This document shows positions 7,429-16,002 of a stretch of 64,000 nt of DNA, piece after piece. The stretch's first letter is position 1; each line of letters begins with the position of its first letter. Made by a program: the position numbers and the translations under genes. The notes under the pieces were generated by a model. It had not been told where the DNA came from. It saw nothing but the letters and a program-made list of their open reading frames with translations, and did no database searches. The DNA lies in assembly GCA_052273485.1 (NCBI GenBank), contig DAVZID010000010.1:1-64000 (forward strand), given 5' to 3'. This DNA is from Anthropogastromicrobium sp052273485 (GTDB taxonomy: Bacteria > Bacillota > Clostridia > Lachnospirales > Lachnospiraceae).

Positions 7429-9834
7429 ATGAACAAGAATTACGATCCAAAAGAAATTGAATCAAAATGGCAGAAAGTCTGGATGGATGAGAAGGCTTTC
7501 GCCGCAACAGATGACTACACTAAGCCAAAGTATTATGCGCTGGTTGAGTTTCCATATCCGTCAGGACAGGGACTTCATGTAGGTCATCCGCGTCCGTACA
7601 CCGCACTGGATATCGTTGCCAGAAAGAGAAGATTACAGGGATACAACGTACTGTATCCGATGGGTTGGGATGCATTTGGTCTTCCGACTGAGAACTATGC
7701 GATCAAGAATCACATTCACCCAAAGATCGTTACCAAGAACAACGTAGCTCGTTTTAAGAATCAGCTGCAGTCCTTGGGTTATTCCTTTGATTGGGATAGA
7801 GAGATCAACACCACTGATCCAAACTACTATCACTGGACCCAGTGGATCTTCTTAAAGCTGTACAAGGCAGGACTGGCATATAAGTCAGAGATGCCTGTTA
7901 ACTGGTGTACTTCCTGTAAGGTAGGTCTGGCAAACGAGGAGGTTGTAAACGGCGTTTGTGAGCGCTGCGGAAGCCCTGTTGTTCGTAAGATGAAGAGTCA
8001 GTGGATGTTAAAGATCACCGAGTACGCAGATAAGCTGATTGATGGTCTTGACAGCGTAGATTATGTAGAGAAGGTAAAGGTTTCCCAGAGAAACTGGATC
8101 GGCCGTTCCAACGGTGCTGAGGTTGATTTTGCAATCGCTGGTACAGAGGATAAGCTTCGTATCTACACTACCCGTCCGGACACCTTATTCGGTGTTACCT
8201 ACATGGTTGTTTCTCCAGAGCATCCATATCTGGATAAGTACAGAGAGCAGATTTCCAACTGGGATGAGATTGTTGCATACCGTGAGGAAGCAGCAAAGAA
8301 GTCTGACTTTGAGCGTTCTGAGCTGGCAAAGGACAAGACTGGTGTTGAGATCAAGGGCTTAAAGGCAATCAATCCGGTAAACGGCAAGGAGATTCCGGTA
8401 TGGGTTTCTGATTACGTACTGATGAGCTATGGTACTGGTGCAATCATGGCAGTTCCGGCTCATGATGAGAGAGACTGGGAGTTCGCAAAGAAGTTTAATC
8501 TTCCGATCATCGAGGTTGTAGCAGGTGGCGATGTTCAGAATGCTGCATTTACTGATGTTCAGACTGGTAAGCTGGTTAATTCTGGATTCCTTGATGGACT
8601 GGAAGTAGCCGATGCAAAGAAGAAGATCATCGAGTATCTGGAAGAGAAGAAGATCGGTACGCCAAAGAAGAACTACAAGTTAAGAGACTGGGTATTCTCC
8701 AGACAGCGTTATTGGGGTGAGCCAATCCCGATCGTAAAGTGTGAGAAGTGTGGATACGTTCCGCTGTCCGAGGATGATCTGCCGTTGGAGCTGCCGGATG
8801 TAGAGAGCTACATGCCGACTGACAACGGTGAGTCTCCACTGGCTGCTATGACCGACTGGGTAAATACGACCTGTCCATGCTGCGGTGGCCCGGCAAAGAG
8901 AGAGACCGATACCATGCCTCAGTGGGCTGGTTCTTCCTGGTATTTCCTGCGTTACACCGATCCGCACAACAACGAGGCACTGGCAAGCAAGGAAGCAATG
9001 AAGTACTGGCTGCCGGTTGACTGGTACAACGGCGGTATGGAGCATACGACTCTGCATCTTCTGTATTCTCGTTTCTGGCATCGTTTTCTGTATGATCAGG
9101 GCGTTGTTCCGTGTCCGGAACCGTATCAGAAGAGAACCTCTCACGGTATGATTCTCGGTGAGAACGGCGAGAAGATGTCCAAGTCCCGTGGAAATGTCAT
9201 CAACCCAGATGATATCGTAAACGAGTTTGGTGCAGATACGCTGCGTACCTATGAGATGTTCATCGGTGCATTTGAGTTAGCTGCAAGCTGGAGCAACGAG
9301 GGTGTTAAGGGCTGCCGTCGTTTCTTAGAGCGTGTATGGAAGTTACAGGATATGCTGACCGATGAGGAAGGCTTCTCTAAGGATATGGAGACGAAGATGC
9401 ATCAGACGATGAAGAAGGTATCTTCTGACTTTGAGACCTTAAAGTACAACACAGCAATCGCTGCTATGATGGCACTGTTAAATGACTTCTACAAGAAGGG
9501 CAGCATCACAAAGGGCGAGTTAAAGACTTTCTTAATTCTGTTAAATCCAGTTGCACCTCATATCACCGAGGAAATGTGGGCAGATTGTAACTTTGGCGGA
9601 CGTCTGTATCAGCAGAGCTGGCCGGAGTACGAGGAAGAAAAGACCGTTGAGAATACCGTAGAGATCGCTGTTCAGATCAACGGAAAGACCAAGGGAACCG
9701 TTTCGATCGCAAGAGATTGCGATAAAGAAACTGCACTTGCAGCAGGAAAAGAAGTAATCAAGGATAAGCTGACTGGAAATGTAATCAAAGAGATCTATGT
9801 TCCGGGAAGAATTATCAACATCGTTATGAAATAA
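7429..9834 (+). CDS. leuS: Leucyl-tRNA synthetase
   Basis: The 801-residue class I synthetase charges tRNA-Leu. HIGH-type motif: PYPSGQGLHVGHPRPYTALD (about residues 43-62, HVGH). The CP1 editing domain (about 215-400) contains the threonine-rich YTTRPDTLFGVTYMV and GTGAIMAVPAHDERDWEFA. The KMSKS motif is GEKMSKSRGNV (about 579-589). The anticodon-binding and C-terminal domains end in VPGRIINIV. Length is normal for bacterial LeuRS. Control by the upstream T-box with a Leu specifier agrees with the product. A strong terminator follows, so it is monocistronic. Confidence 0.98.
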   Translation: MNKNYDPKEIESKWQKVWMDEKAFAATDDYTKPKYYALVEFPYPSGQGLHVGHPRPYTALDIVARKRRLQGYNVLYPMGWDAFGLPTENYAIKNHIHPKIVTKNNVARFKNQLQSLGYSFDWDREINTTDPNYYHWTQWIFLKLYKAGLAYKSEMPVNWCTSCKVGLANEEVVNGVCERCGSPVVRKMKSQWMLKITEYADKLIDGLDSVDYVEKVKVSQRNWIGRSNGAEVDFAIAGTEDKLRIYTTRPDTLFGVTYMVVSPEHPYLDKYREQISNWDEIVAYREEAAKKSDFERSELAKDKTGVEIKGLKAINPVNGKEIPVWVSDYVLMSYGTGAIMAVPAHDERDWEFAKKFNLPIIEVVAGGDVQNAAFTDVQTGKLVNSGFLDGLEVADAKKKIIEYLEEKKIGTPKKNYKLRDWVFSRQRYWGEPIPIVKCEKCGYVPLSEDDLPLELPDVESYMPTDNGESPLAAMTDWVNTTCPCCGGPAKRETDTMPQWAGSSWYFLRYTDPHNNEALASKEAMKYWLPVDWYNGGMEHTTLHLLYSRFWHRFLYDQGVVPCPEPYQKRTSHGMILGENGEKMSKSRGNVINPDDIVNEFGADTLRTYEMFIGAFELAASWSNEGVKGCRRFLERVWKLQDMLTDEEGFSKDMETKMHQTMKKVSSDFETLKYNTAIAAMMALLNDFYKKGSITKGELKTFLILLNPVAPHITEEMWADCNFGGRLYQQSWPEYEEEKTVENTVEIAVQINGKTKGTVSIARDCDKETALAAGKEVIKDKLTGNVIKEIYVPGRIINIVMK

Positions 9835-9865
9835 GATGGATCAAATGAAATAAAAAACTGTTCAG

Positions 9866-9918
9866 AGCCGCAGCTTTGTCGCAGAGTGCGGCAAAAGTTG
9901 CGGCTTTGATGTTTTTTT
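9866..9918 (+). terminator. Intrinsic terminator of leuS
   Basis: AGCCGCAGCTTT pairs with AAAGTTGCGGCT (one G-T pair) around an internal GC-rich loop, followed by a T-rich tract (ATGTTTTTTT). Confidence 0.8.
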
Positions 9919-9934
9919 CGGAAAAGAGGTTGTT

Positions 9935-11767
9935 ATGAAGATTTGCAAAAAGATAAAAGCAGCCGTGATGGCACTATGTCTGGTAATCGGTATGTGTGCA
10001 GTCTCACTTCCACAGGCCGTTCATGCCGAGTATGGCGACAATGCATATGCGTTTATGACGCAGCTGCAGTCTAATTATCCATATCGTCAGGTTAATTCCT
10101 CAAATGGTATGCTGGCAGGAGCTGAGGAGTGGTTAAAGGCACAGATCGTTACGATGGGTTATGAGTATATGGCTCAGCCGTTTACGATGACATCATCCGA
10201 TGGTGTGACACCATGCTACGGAGAGAATCTTATTTTTTCAAAGCAGGGCGCAAGTGACCGTGTGATTGTGATTGGTGCGCATTATGACTGTGTGGAGCAG
10301 ACCTTTGGTACCGATGACAATGCATCAGGTGTCGGTGTACTGTTGGAGCTTGCAAGTATCTACAGCACGAAGGAATCTCCATATACGCTGCGCTTCATCC
10401 TCTTTTCAGCAGAGGAGCCGGGATGTCTTGGCAGCCAGTATTATGTAGAGAATCTTAGTCAAGAAGAGCGCGACCGCATTGCATGTATGATCAACATTGA
10501 TTCGATTGCAGCTGGTGACAATATGTATCTCTACGGAGGTACAGTGGATGACAGTGGAAGCATTGTTCAGGACTGGGCAGTTTATCAGGCACAGTCCGCA
10601 GCCGATCTTCTTGGCCTTAATATGTCGTTCCATCCAGATGTAAATGACAGCTTCCCGACACCGACGAAGGACACGGCTAGTGATCAGATGCCATTTGCTA
10701 ATGCAGGTATTCCTTATATCTATTGTGAAGCTTCAAACTGGAATGGTGAGCCGTACACAAATTTCTATCAGACAAGCGATCCGGCCGTTGTCGGCGGCGC
10801 GGTTATGCACAATCCAGATTATGATAATCTGACCTTTATCGAGAACACCTTTGGAACGCGTGCATATGAGCATCTTCAGGCATATACAAAGCTAATTGAT
10901 TATTTGCTTGAAAATATGAAGGAAGGCGAGTACACAACTGGCTATGACTTTGAGGATACGAATACAAAGGCAACAACGACCGATTCTGTTTATTTAAGAG
11001 AGCGCCCGACTCAGTATAGTCCGTCCATTACGCTTCTTGATGCGAACACAGAAGTAACCGTTACTGGCTATCATACAAGTTGGTGCCGTGTTGAGGCAGA
11101 TGGGAAAGAAGGCTACATTAAGACTGATTATCTGACGATGGATGCTGATGCAGAAAATGGTTCTGAGGCAGAGTCTGACGAGGTTTTATCCGAAGAAGCA
11201 TCGTCCGAAAACGAGTCCGAAGCTGTTTCTGAGGCAGAATCGGAGAATGATTCTGAGATCGAGTCCGAGACTGGTACGGCAGAGGAAGTGTCCTCTGAGG
11301 CTGTTTCCGAAAAGGAATCAGCTGAAGTTGCTACAGAGAACGAGTCTTCCAAGAACGAGGCATCTTCTGCTGATGCAAATGCAAGCGAAAAAGAAACCGC
11401 GGCAGCTTCCAATTCAAGCGCATCCAGCCAGAGCGTATCCGGTTCTCAGTCTGACAGCACCAATGTGGTTACAAAGGCGATTGATCAGCTCAAAAACGAT
11501 CCATCCACGCTTCGTATTGTTCTGATTGCAGTAATTGTAATCATCGGCATTTGGCTGTGCGTATTCATTGCACTTCGCCGCAAGAAGAATGCACAGGAAG
11601 AAGATACATCTGATGGCTCGACAGAAGCAGCAAAGAAGGTAAAACAAGTAAAAGATTTATCGGATGAGAAAGAAGTGAAAGAGGAATCTACGAGAAGAAA
11701 GGTTTCTGATTCAGAGGCTTCCGATACGGATTTTGCAAAACCAGACAAGAGCAAAGACGAAAAGTAA
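9935..11767 (+). CDS. Membrane-anchored M28 family peptidase with SH3 domain
   Basis: 610 residues. Residues 1-31 form a signal peptide ending VHA|EYG. An M28 zinc aminopeptidase-type domain spans about 35-330. Its metal motifs are IGAHYDCVE, TDDNASGVG and SAEEPGCLG, with a later NIDSIAAGD Asp. A bacterial SH3 domain (about 348-403, VYLRERPTQYSPS to EGYIKTDYL) probably binds the cell wall. A long Ser/Glu-rich linker (about 405-515), one transmembrane helix (about 527-546, IVLIAVIVIIGIWLCVFIAL) and a charged cytoplasmic tail follow. The peptidase should face outward, tethered at its C-terminus, trimming peptides at the surface. The start codon has AAAGAGG upstream. Confidence 0.88.
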   Translation: MKICKKIKAAVMALCLVIGMCAVSLPQAVHAEYGDNAYAFMTQLQSNYPYRQVNSSNGMLAGAEEWLKAQIVTMGYEYMAQPFTMTSSDGVTPCYGENLIFSKQGASDRVIVIGAHYDCVEQTFGTDDNASGVGVLLELASIYSTKESPYTLRFILFSAEEPGCLGSQYYVENLSQEERDRIACMINIDSIAAGDNMYLYGGTVDDSGSIVQDWAVYQAQSAADLLGLNMSFHPDVNDSFPTPTKDTASDQMPFANAGIPYIYCEASNWNGEPYTNFYQTSDPAVVGGAVMHNPDYDNLTFIENTFGTRAYEHLQAYTKLIDYLLENMKEGEYTTGYDFEDTNTKATTTDSVYLRERPTQYSPSITLLDANTEVTVTGYHTSWCRVEADGKEGYIKTDYLTMDADAENGSEAESDEVLSEEASSENESEAVSEAESENDSEIESETGTAEEVSSEAVSEKESAEVATENESSKNEASSADANASEKETAAASNSSASSQSVSGSQSDSTNVVTKAIDQLKNDPSTLRIVLIAVIVIIGIWLCVFIALRRKKNAQEEDTSDGSTEAAKKVKQVKDLSDEKEVKEESTRRKVSDSEASDTDFAKPDKSKDEK

Positions 11768-11840
11768 AAGCTACTGGATTGTAAGATACGTAAGAAAAAT
11801 GTGCAAAGATAATCGCATATAGACAATTCAATACACACAG

Positions 11841-11878
11841 AAAAAGACAGGAATGGCAAAAGGCGTTCCTGTCTTTTT
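11841..11878. terminator. Bidirectional terminator
   Basis: A perfect 13 bp stem AAAAAGACAGGAA / TTCCTGTCTTTTT with a 12-base loop. The flanking A-run and T-run serve the M28 peptidase gene from the left and the minus-strand pair from the right. Confidence 0.9.
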
Positions 11879-11907
11879 GAATCGTGCAACAAATTTAATG
11901 GACGTTT

Positions 11908-12204
11908 CTATGAATTGGACGATGGCGGAGGTGGTGTTTGTTTTCCCTGCTTTGCTAACATTTTGGACAACTGGCGAAGCAGCTCCACTCTTTTTTTCTC
12001 CTTCGGAGAAAGATTTGCGGTCAGCTGAGCTACGAGTGCATCCGTCTCCTCATCGCTAAAGTTCATATGCTTGCCAGCGATTTGTCGATTCATGCCAAGC
12101 AAAAAGGGAAGCAGTTCATTTTGATTTTTACCTGCAGCTTCACTGACCATCTGTCGGATAAACTGCGCCTTTTCTGGGGACATATTGTCAAACGGTGTCG
12201 GCAT
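11908..12204 (-). CDS. Unknown small helical protein, second gene of a pair
   Basis: 98 residues starting MPTPFDNMSPEKAQF at 12204, chosen because AAGGAGGTG lies 7 bases upstream. The open frame extends to 12444, but that part overlaps the previous gene out of frame. The protein is predicted all-helical and charged, with DEETDALVAQLTANLSPKEKKRVEL and a proline-rich end (TPPPPSSNS). There is no signal peptide or membrane helix. I do not recognise a family. Its start lies inside the end of the upstream gene (17-base overlap), so the two are translationally coupled and probably work together. Confidence 0.65.
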   Translation of the reverse strand: MPTPFDNMSPEKAQFIRQMVSEAAGKNQNELLPFLLGMNRQIAGKHMNFSDEETDALVAQLTANLSPKEKKRVELLRQLSKMLAKQGKQTPPPPSSNS

Positions 12205-12511
12205 CGCGTTTGGCACCTCCTTCCGATTCATATTCGCGGTAAAGTCGTGCCATCTGGGTAAGATTTGTGACCATATCGAGTGTTTCAAGCTCCTTTGGCG
12301 TACAATATTCGCGGATGGATTGGGATAGACCAGTGAGTGGATCCTGCCCATCCTTGCTGCATGCTTCCAGTGACTCTTCCTCCTCGTCAAGCCGGTGCAT
12401 GGCCTGTTGAAGCTCAAACATGCGCACACAGATGCGGCAGGCATCCCGAAGCGGCGAGTGCATGTACGGCAGCGAGGCCTTTAAAATCTGAATATGGCGC
12501 TCCTGTGGCAT
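12188..12511 (-). CDS. Unknown small helical protein, first gene of a pair
   Basis: 107 residues from MPQERHIQILKASL at 12511, with GAGGTG 5-6 bases upstream. The longer frame to 12613 has no better start. The protein is hydrophilic and helical, with the Cys-containing RDACRICVRMFELQQAM, an EEEES cluster and a TPKELETLDMVTNLTQMARLYREY end. No known family is recognised. The position beside a damaged region gives no functional clue. A cytoplasmic complex of the two overlapping gene products is a reasonable inference. Confidence 0.62.
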   Translation of the reverse strand: MPQERHIQILKASLPYMHSPLRDACRICVRMFELQQAMHRLDEEEESLEACSKDGQDPLTGLSQSIREYCTPKELETLDMVTNLTQMARLYREYESEGGAKRDADTV

Positions 12512-12616
12512 AAGGCACCTCTTGGATTTTCCATCTTCTTTAATGGAGTATATGCGGACAACATGTCGGATAGTACATAAGTTATAGTAAGCAGATGAGT
12601 GATAAAGGAGCATCGT

Positions 12617-12967
12617 ATGCTTATTATAGAAGGAAATGCAGTCTATGAGGTGGATTGTGAATGCTTGCGGCGAAGATGGGGGCGCTATCAGAATGTGCGC
12701 TGCGAAGAGGATTTGCTTTCAAAAGATCAGGTTACCGTACAGACCGGAGGAGTATGCAGGGAGCAGTTATCCTATACCGGAAAAGGTGTCACGATTGCTA
12801 TTTTGGATACTGGCCTTTATCCGCATCCTGATTTTAAGGAACGCATTGTTGGATGGTATGATGCGATTGGAGGTGAGGCGTACCCCATCGATCCGAACGG
12901 ACATGGAACACAGGAAGGAGGAAATGGGTGTTGCTTTTTTTGCAAAACTGTGCTATTCTGTCTATAA
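12617..12967 (+). pseudogene. Truncated subtilisin-like (S8) serine protease
   Basis: The 116-codon frame starts at ATG 12617 with AAAGGAG upstream. It encodes the beginning of an S8 protease: the catalytic Asp in GVTIAILDTGLYPHPDF and the catalytic His in DPNGHGT. Immediately after GHGT the sequence changes to unrelated codons and stops. The catalytic Ser and about two thirds of the ~300-residue domain are missing, so it cannot be an active protease. The break lies just before a gene that also lacks its own 5' part, so one deletion probably hit both. Confidence 0.82.
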
Positions 12968-13010
12968 CAGATGCCTACAAAAGTCTAAAATTACGAGGTG
13001 TGGGAAATGA
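12924..13010 (+). CDS. Possible 28-residue ORF across the deletion junction
   Basis: An ATG at 12924 has a very strong AGGAAGGAGG site (12912-12921), and its TGA overlaps the next start as ATGA. The peptide (MGVAFFAKLCYSVYNRCLQK and 8 more residues) resembles nothing known. It may be an accident of the junction that now couples translation, or may be untranslated if transcription starts inside it. Confidence 0.25.
   Translation: MGVAFFAKLCYSVYNRCLQKSKITRCGK
12940..12968 (+). promoter_or_regulatory. Predicted promoter of the cadherin-like/GntR/mcsAB/clpC run
   Basis: TTGCAA (12940-12945), 17 bases, TATAAC (12963-12968). It lies right at the deletion junction, about 40 bases before the ATG at 13007. 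No CtsR operator (AGGTCA-type direct repeat) is visible near it. Confidence 0.55.
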
Positions 13011-13942
13011 ATATAATAATTATGAAGGAAGCAGCGACACTCGAGAGAACATCTGCGAATGAAGGGGTGCAGCTGCAGTCGCTGACATTAAGCGAAGGCA
13101 CGATCCGGTTTGAACCGGATGTGACTGATTACAATGTGACGGTTGCAGAGGATGTGACGAAGATTCTGGTAAAAGGTGTTACCAGTGATGAGAACAGCTT
13201 TTATACCGTAAGCGGAAACACCAACATGGGAAAGGGTAAGAATGAGATTGTTGTCACCGTCACGGACAAGGACGGTAACATAGGTCACTATTACATTCAT
13301 GTGCAGGTGGGTGAGCAGGCAGAACAGGAGTCTGCATCGCAGGACGCACAACAAAATGGAGAACAGCATTCTCAAATATCTCAGTCACAAGCAGCAGATA
13401 GCCAGAATGCTCAGTCCTCACAGGCTCAAAGTTTTCCGGCTTCATCCCAGTTTGCGCAGACTTCAAAAGGATCTACTCAGGATAATTCGCAGGAACTGCT
13501 TTCAAAATTACCCGGTGAGTTTCAGGCTTTTGCACAGACTGTTACCTCAGGAAATCTTCAGTATGTGACATACGGCGTACTGGGCTGTGGTGCATTAGCA
13601 GTCGTTCTTTGGATCGCAGTATTTGTCCGCAGGGCAGCGGCAAAGCGGCGCTACAAGAAGGAGAAAAAAGCGCGTCTTGCTCATAGAAAAGAGCAGGAAA
13701 AGCAGTGGGAGCTTGCCCAGACCCAGCAGGACATCCTTTTAAAGCAGGTTGATGAGCTACTTGAGAAAAAGAAGACACGCGGACAAAAGGTGCGCGAAGA
13801 AGAGCCTGAGGATTTTGATTATGAGGACGAAGGCTATACAGATGATGAAGACGATTACGGCGATTATGATGAAGAACAAGAGGCCGAGCTGGATCGTTGG
13901 GTAGCCGGACTGGATGAAGATGGCCAGGACGAGGACAGGTGA
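13007..13942 (+). CDS. Cadherin-like domain membrane protein, probably 5'-truncated
   Basis: 311 residues from ATG 13007 (GAGGTG upstream). Residues about 20-95 form a cadherin-like beta-sandwich (LQSLTLSEGTIRF to VTVTDKDGNIGHYYIHV). A Gln/Ser-rich linker follows, then a transmembrane helix (VTYGVLGCGALAVVLWIAVFV, about 187-207), then a basic and finally very acidic cytoplasmic tail. This domain is normally extracellular, yet no signal peptide precedes it here; the protein begins MNIIIMKEAATLE. Together with the broken subtilase just upstream this suggests the signal sequence was lost. It could still insert by its internal helix, but topology would be uncertain. It is adjacent to the GntR gene with 4 bases between. 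Confidence 0.7.
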   Translation: MNIIIMKEAATLERTSANEGVQLQSLTLSEGTIRFEPDVTDYNVTVAEDVTKILVKGVTSDENSFYTVSGNTNMGKGKNEIVVTVTDKDGNIGHYYIHVQVGEQAEQESASQDAQQNGEQHSQISQSQAADSQNAQSSQAQSFPASSQFAQTSKGSTQDNSQELLSKLPGEFQAFAQTVTSGNLQYVTYGVLGCGALAVVLWIAVFVRRAAAKRRYKKEKKARLAHRKEQEKQWELAQTQQDILLKQVDELLEKKKTRGQKVREEEPEDFDYEDEGYTDDEDDYGDYDEEQEAELDRWVAGLDEDGQDEDR

Positions 13943-13946
13943 TTTG

Positions 13947-14339
13947 ATGGTAATAAAGATAGATTTTAATAGCGACGAAGCGATTTACATGCAGATTACA
14001 AACCAGATTATTATGGGCATTGCCAAGAGGCAGATTTGCGATGGAGACCAGCTGCCGTCCATCCGAAATATGGCAGACGAGATTGGCATCAATATGCACA
14101 CCGTCAATAAGGCATACACGGTGCTTCGTCAGGCAGGTTATGTGAAATTGGACCGCAGAAGAGGGGCAATCGTCAGCGTAGATGTCGATAAGATCGAAGC
14201 AATCGAGGCCATCCGCAGGGAGCTGTCTGTCACACTGGCGAAAGCAAACTGTATGCAGATATCAAGAGACGAAATCCACGAACTCGTGGATGAGATTTAC
14301 GATAAACATTTGACAAACGTTCCAAAACAGGCAGAATAA
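13947..14339 (+). CDS. GntR family regulator, YtrA-type
   Basis: 130 residues from ATG 13947 (AGGTGA upstream). The N-terminal winged helix-turn-helix is typical of GntR: AIYMQITNQIIMGIAKRQI, then GDQLPSIRNMADEIGINMHTV and KAYTVLRQAGYVKLDRRRG. The C-terminal part is a short helical dimerisation tail, as in the YtrA subfamily, with no ligand-binding domain. It stands where many Firmicutes have CtsR, directly before mcsA-mcsB-clpC, so it may regulate this protein-quality operon; that is inference from position. Confidence 0.85.
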   Translation: MVIKIDFNSDEAIYMQITNQIIMGIAKRQICDGDQLPSIRNMADEIGINMHTVNKAYTVLRQAGYVKLDRRRGAIVSVDVDKIEAIEAIRRELSVTLAKANCMQISRDEIHELVDEIYDKHLTNVPKQAE

Positions 14340-14391
14340 ACGGTTTGGAATTGTTTGGTTTTGTAAGTGAAACAATGAGGAGGAGTCAATT

Positions 14392-14958
14392 ATGCTTTGT
14401 GAGCAATGCAGGATGAGGGAAGCCAGCATTGTCATCCGGGAAGTGGTAAATGGAACTGTGACGGAGCGCAATTTGTGTAGTGAGTGTGCATCGCAGTCCG
14501 ATTTTGGAGGCCTATTGATGGACTCAGGCAGTCCATTTGCGAAACTTCTGTCGGGAATCCTTGGAATCAGTGATTCTAGACGCAGCGAGGAGGAGGACGC
14601 GTCAAATCTGTCCTGCCCGACCTGTGGGATGACATACAAAGAATTTGTTCAGGACGGGCGCTTTGGCTGCGCGGACTGTTACAATACATTCGGGCTTTTG
14701 ATCAATAACAGCATTAAAAAGATACAGGGAAACAATTCCCATACCGGCAAAAAGCCACGCTTTTCGGGCGATAAGAAGATTCATGCGGATATGGTGGCTG
14801 ATGCCAAAAAGCGTCAGAGCCTAAATGAGCAGCTTGAGATCTGTCAGGCAAAGCAAAAGGAGGCCGTTTCGGAGGAAGATTACGAAAAGGCAGCCTACTA
14901 CCGTGACGAAATCAAGAAGATCAAGGAAAGGATTCAGGCGGGCGATGAAGTGGTATGA
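14392..14958 (+). CDS. mcsA: McsA-like zinc protein, activator of the McsB arginine kinase
   Basis: 188 residues with CxxC zinc pairs at the N-terminus (CEQCRM, CSECAS) and again mid-protein (CPTCGM, CADCYN). The C-terminus holds a UVR motif, EEDYEKAAYYRDEIKKIKER. In Bacillus, McsA binds and activates the arginine kinase McsB and supports ClpC. AGGAGG sits before the ATG. The end overlaps the mcsB start by 14 bases, which favours co-translation. Confidence 0.92.
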   Translation: MLCEQCRMREASIVIREVVNGTVTERNLCSECASQSDFGGLLMDSGSPFAKLLSGILGISDSRRSEEEDASNLSCPTCGMTYKEFVQDGRFGCADCYNTFGLLINNSIKKIQGNNSHTGKKPRFSGDKKIHADMVADAKKRQSLNEQLEICQAKQKEAVSEEDYEKAAYYRDEIKKIKERIQAGDEVV

Positions 14959-15973
14959 AGAAAAGGATGCGGAAAATGATGTAATTGTTGCGAGCAGAAT
15001 CCGCCTGCTTCGCAATCTGCGCGATTACAAGTTTCCGTGGAAATTAGAGAAGGAAGAGGCAAAAAAGCTGACAGGCGAGCTTGAAGAGAAGCTTTGCGGC
15101 ATCGGCAGCCTTGATGGCAGAAGCTACAATACCTATGATTTGTCAACGATGACGCAGACACAGCGAAATGCCCTTCGAGAGCGCCGCATGATCAGCCGTC
15201 GCGCAGCAAAGGAACCAGGCCAGGCCGGGTTAATCCGTTCTGCTGACGAGGCGGTCAGCTTGACAATCAACTGTGAGGATCATCTTCGGATGCAGGTCAG
15301 CCATTCAGGCTCACAGCTTCACCAGTCTTGGAAGGAAATGGATAAGATTGATGATTATGTCAATGAACTGTATCCATATGCGTTTGACGATCAGGTGGGG
15401 TATCTTACGACCTATCCGACGAATATCGGAACCGGTATGAGGGCCTATCTGGTGCTTCATCTGGCACTTCTTGACTCAGTCAGTCGTTTTGACGATATGG
15501 TTGACGAGATCGGCCGTTTCGGGTTAAAATTAAAGCCTGCATTTTCTAGTGATAAACAGCTCAATGGGAATATGTATGTGCTGTATAATGAGAAGACGCT
15601 TGGAACGAGCGAGGAGGAGATTTTGGAGCTTCTTGATAAGGTGGGCGGACAGCTTGCCGGACAGGAACGCACGCTTCGCGACAATTCAATCGAGCAGCAC
15701 AGGCTTGAGGTAGAGGATATCTGCTATAAGGCCTATGGCACGATTCGCTATTCCAAGTTAATGACGTTGAAGATGGGCATGCACCTTGTCTCACAGCTTC
15801 GCTGGGGGCAGGAGAAGCAGATCATCCGATTCAAGGAATATTGCAATTTTTATGAAATCATGATGGGCATGCAAGAGGCAAATCTGACAGCGCAGAATAA
15901 GACGACAGACGCATCAAAGCTCAATCAATTGCGTGCGGAGTATCTTCGCAGTCGTTTGCCAGAGCTTGTGTAA
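14945..15973 (+). CDS. mcsB: Protein-arginine kinase McsB
   Basis: 342 residues beginning MKWYEEKDAENDVIVASRIR. The phosphagen-kinase fold is evident from SRIRLLRNL (about 16-24), INCEDHLRMQ (about 110-119), YLTTYPTNIGTGMRAYLVLHL and the C-terminal RAEYLRSRLPEL. It phosphorylates arginines on misfolded or regulatory proteins, marking them for ClpC-ClpP. In arginine kinases the first catalytic loop is NEEDH; here it reads NCEDH, so the second Glu remains but the first is Cys. The ATG at 14945 is preferred over earlier ones because homology starts there. It sits between mcsA and clpC as in most Firmicutes. Confidence 0.95.
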   Translation: MKWYEEKDAENDVIVASRIRLLRNLRDYKFPWKLEKEEAKKLTGELEEKLCGIGSLDGRSYNTYDLSTMTQTQRNALRERRMISRRAAKEPGQAGLIRSADEAVSLTINCEDHLRMQVSHSGSQLHQSWKEMDKIDDYVNELYPYAFDDQVGYLTTYPTNIGTGMRAYLVLHLALLDSVSRFDDMVDEIGRFGLKLKPAFSSDKQLNGNMYVLYNEKTLGTSEEEILELLDKVGGQLAGQERTLRDNSIEQHRLEVEDICYKAYGTIRYSKLMTLKMGMHLVSQLRWGQEKQIIRFKEYCNFYEIMMGMQEANLTAQNKTTDASKLNQLRAEYLRSRLPELV

Positions 15974-16002
15974 TCTCATCATCATTAGGAGGAAGAACAC
16001 TT

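Noticed and set aside
8680..9144. 154-codon minus-strand frame opposite leuS
   Set aside because: It is the complement of a strongly conserved leuS frame, with no ribosome site and no family resemblance.
12940..13007. CtsR operator before the clpC operon
   Set aside because: No AGGTCA-type heptad repeat could be found in this stretch or between the operon genes.
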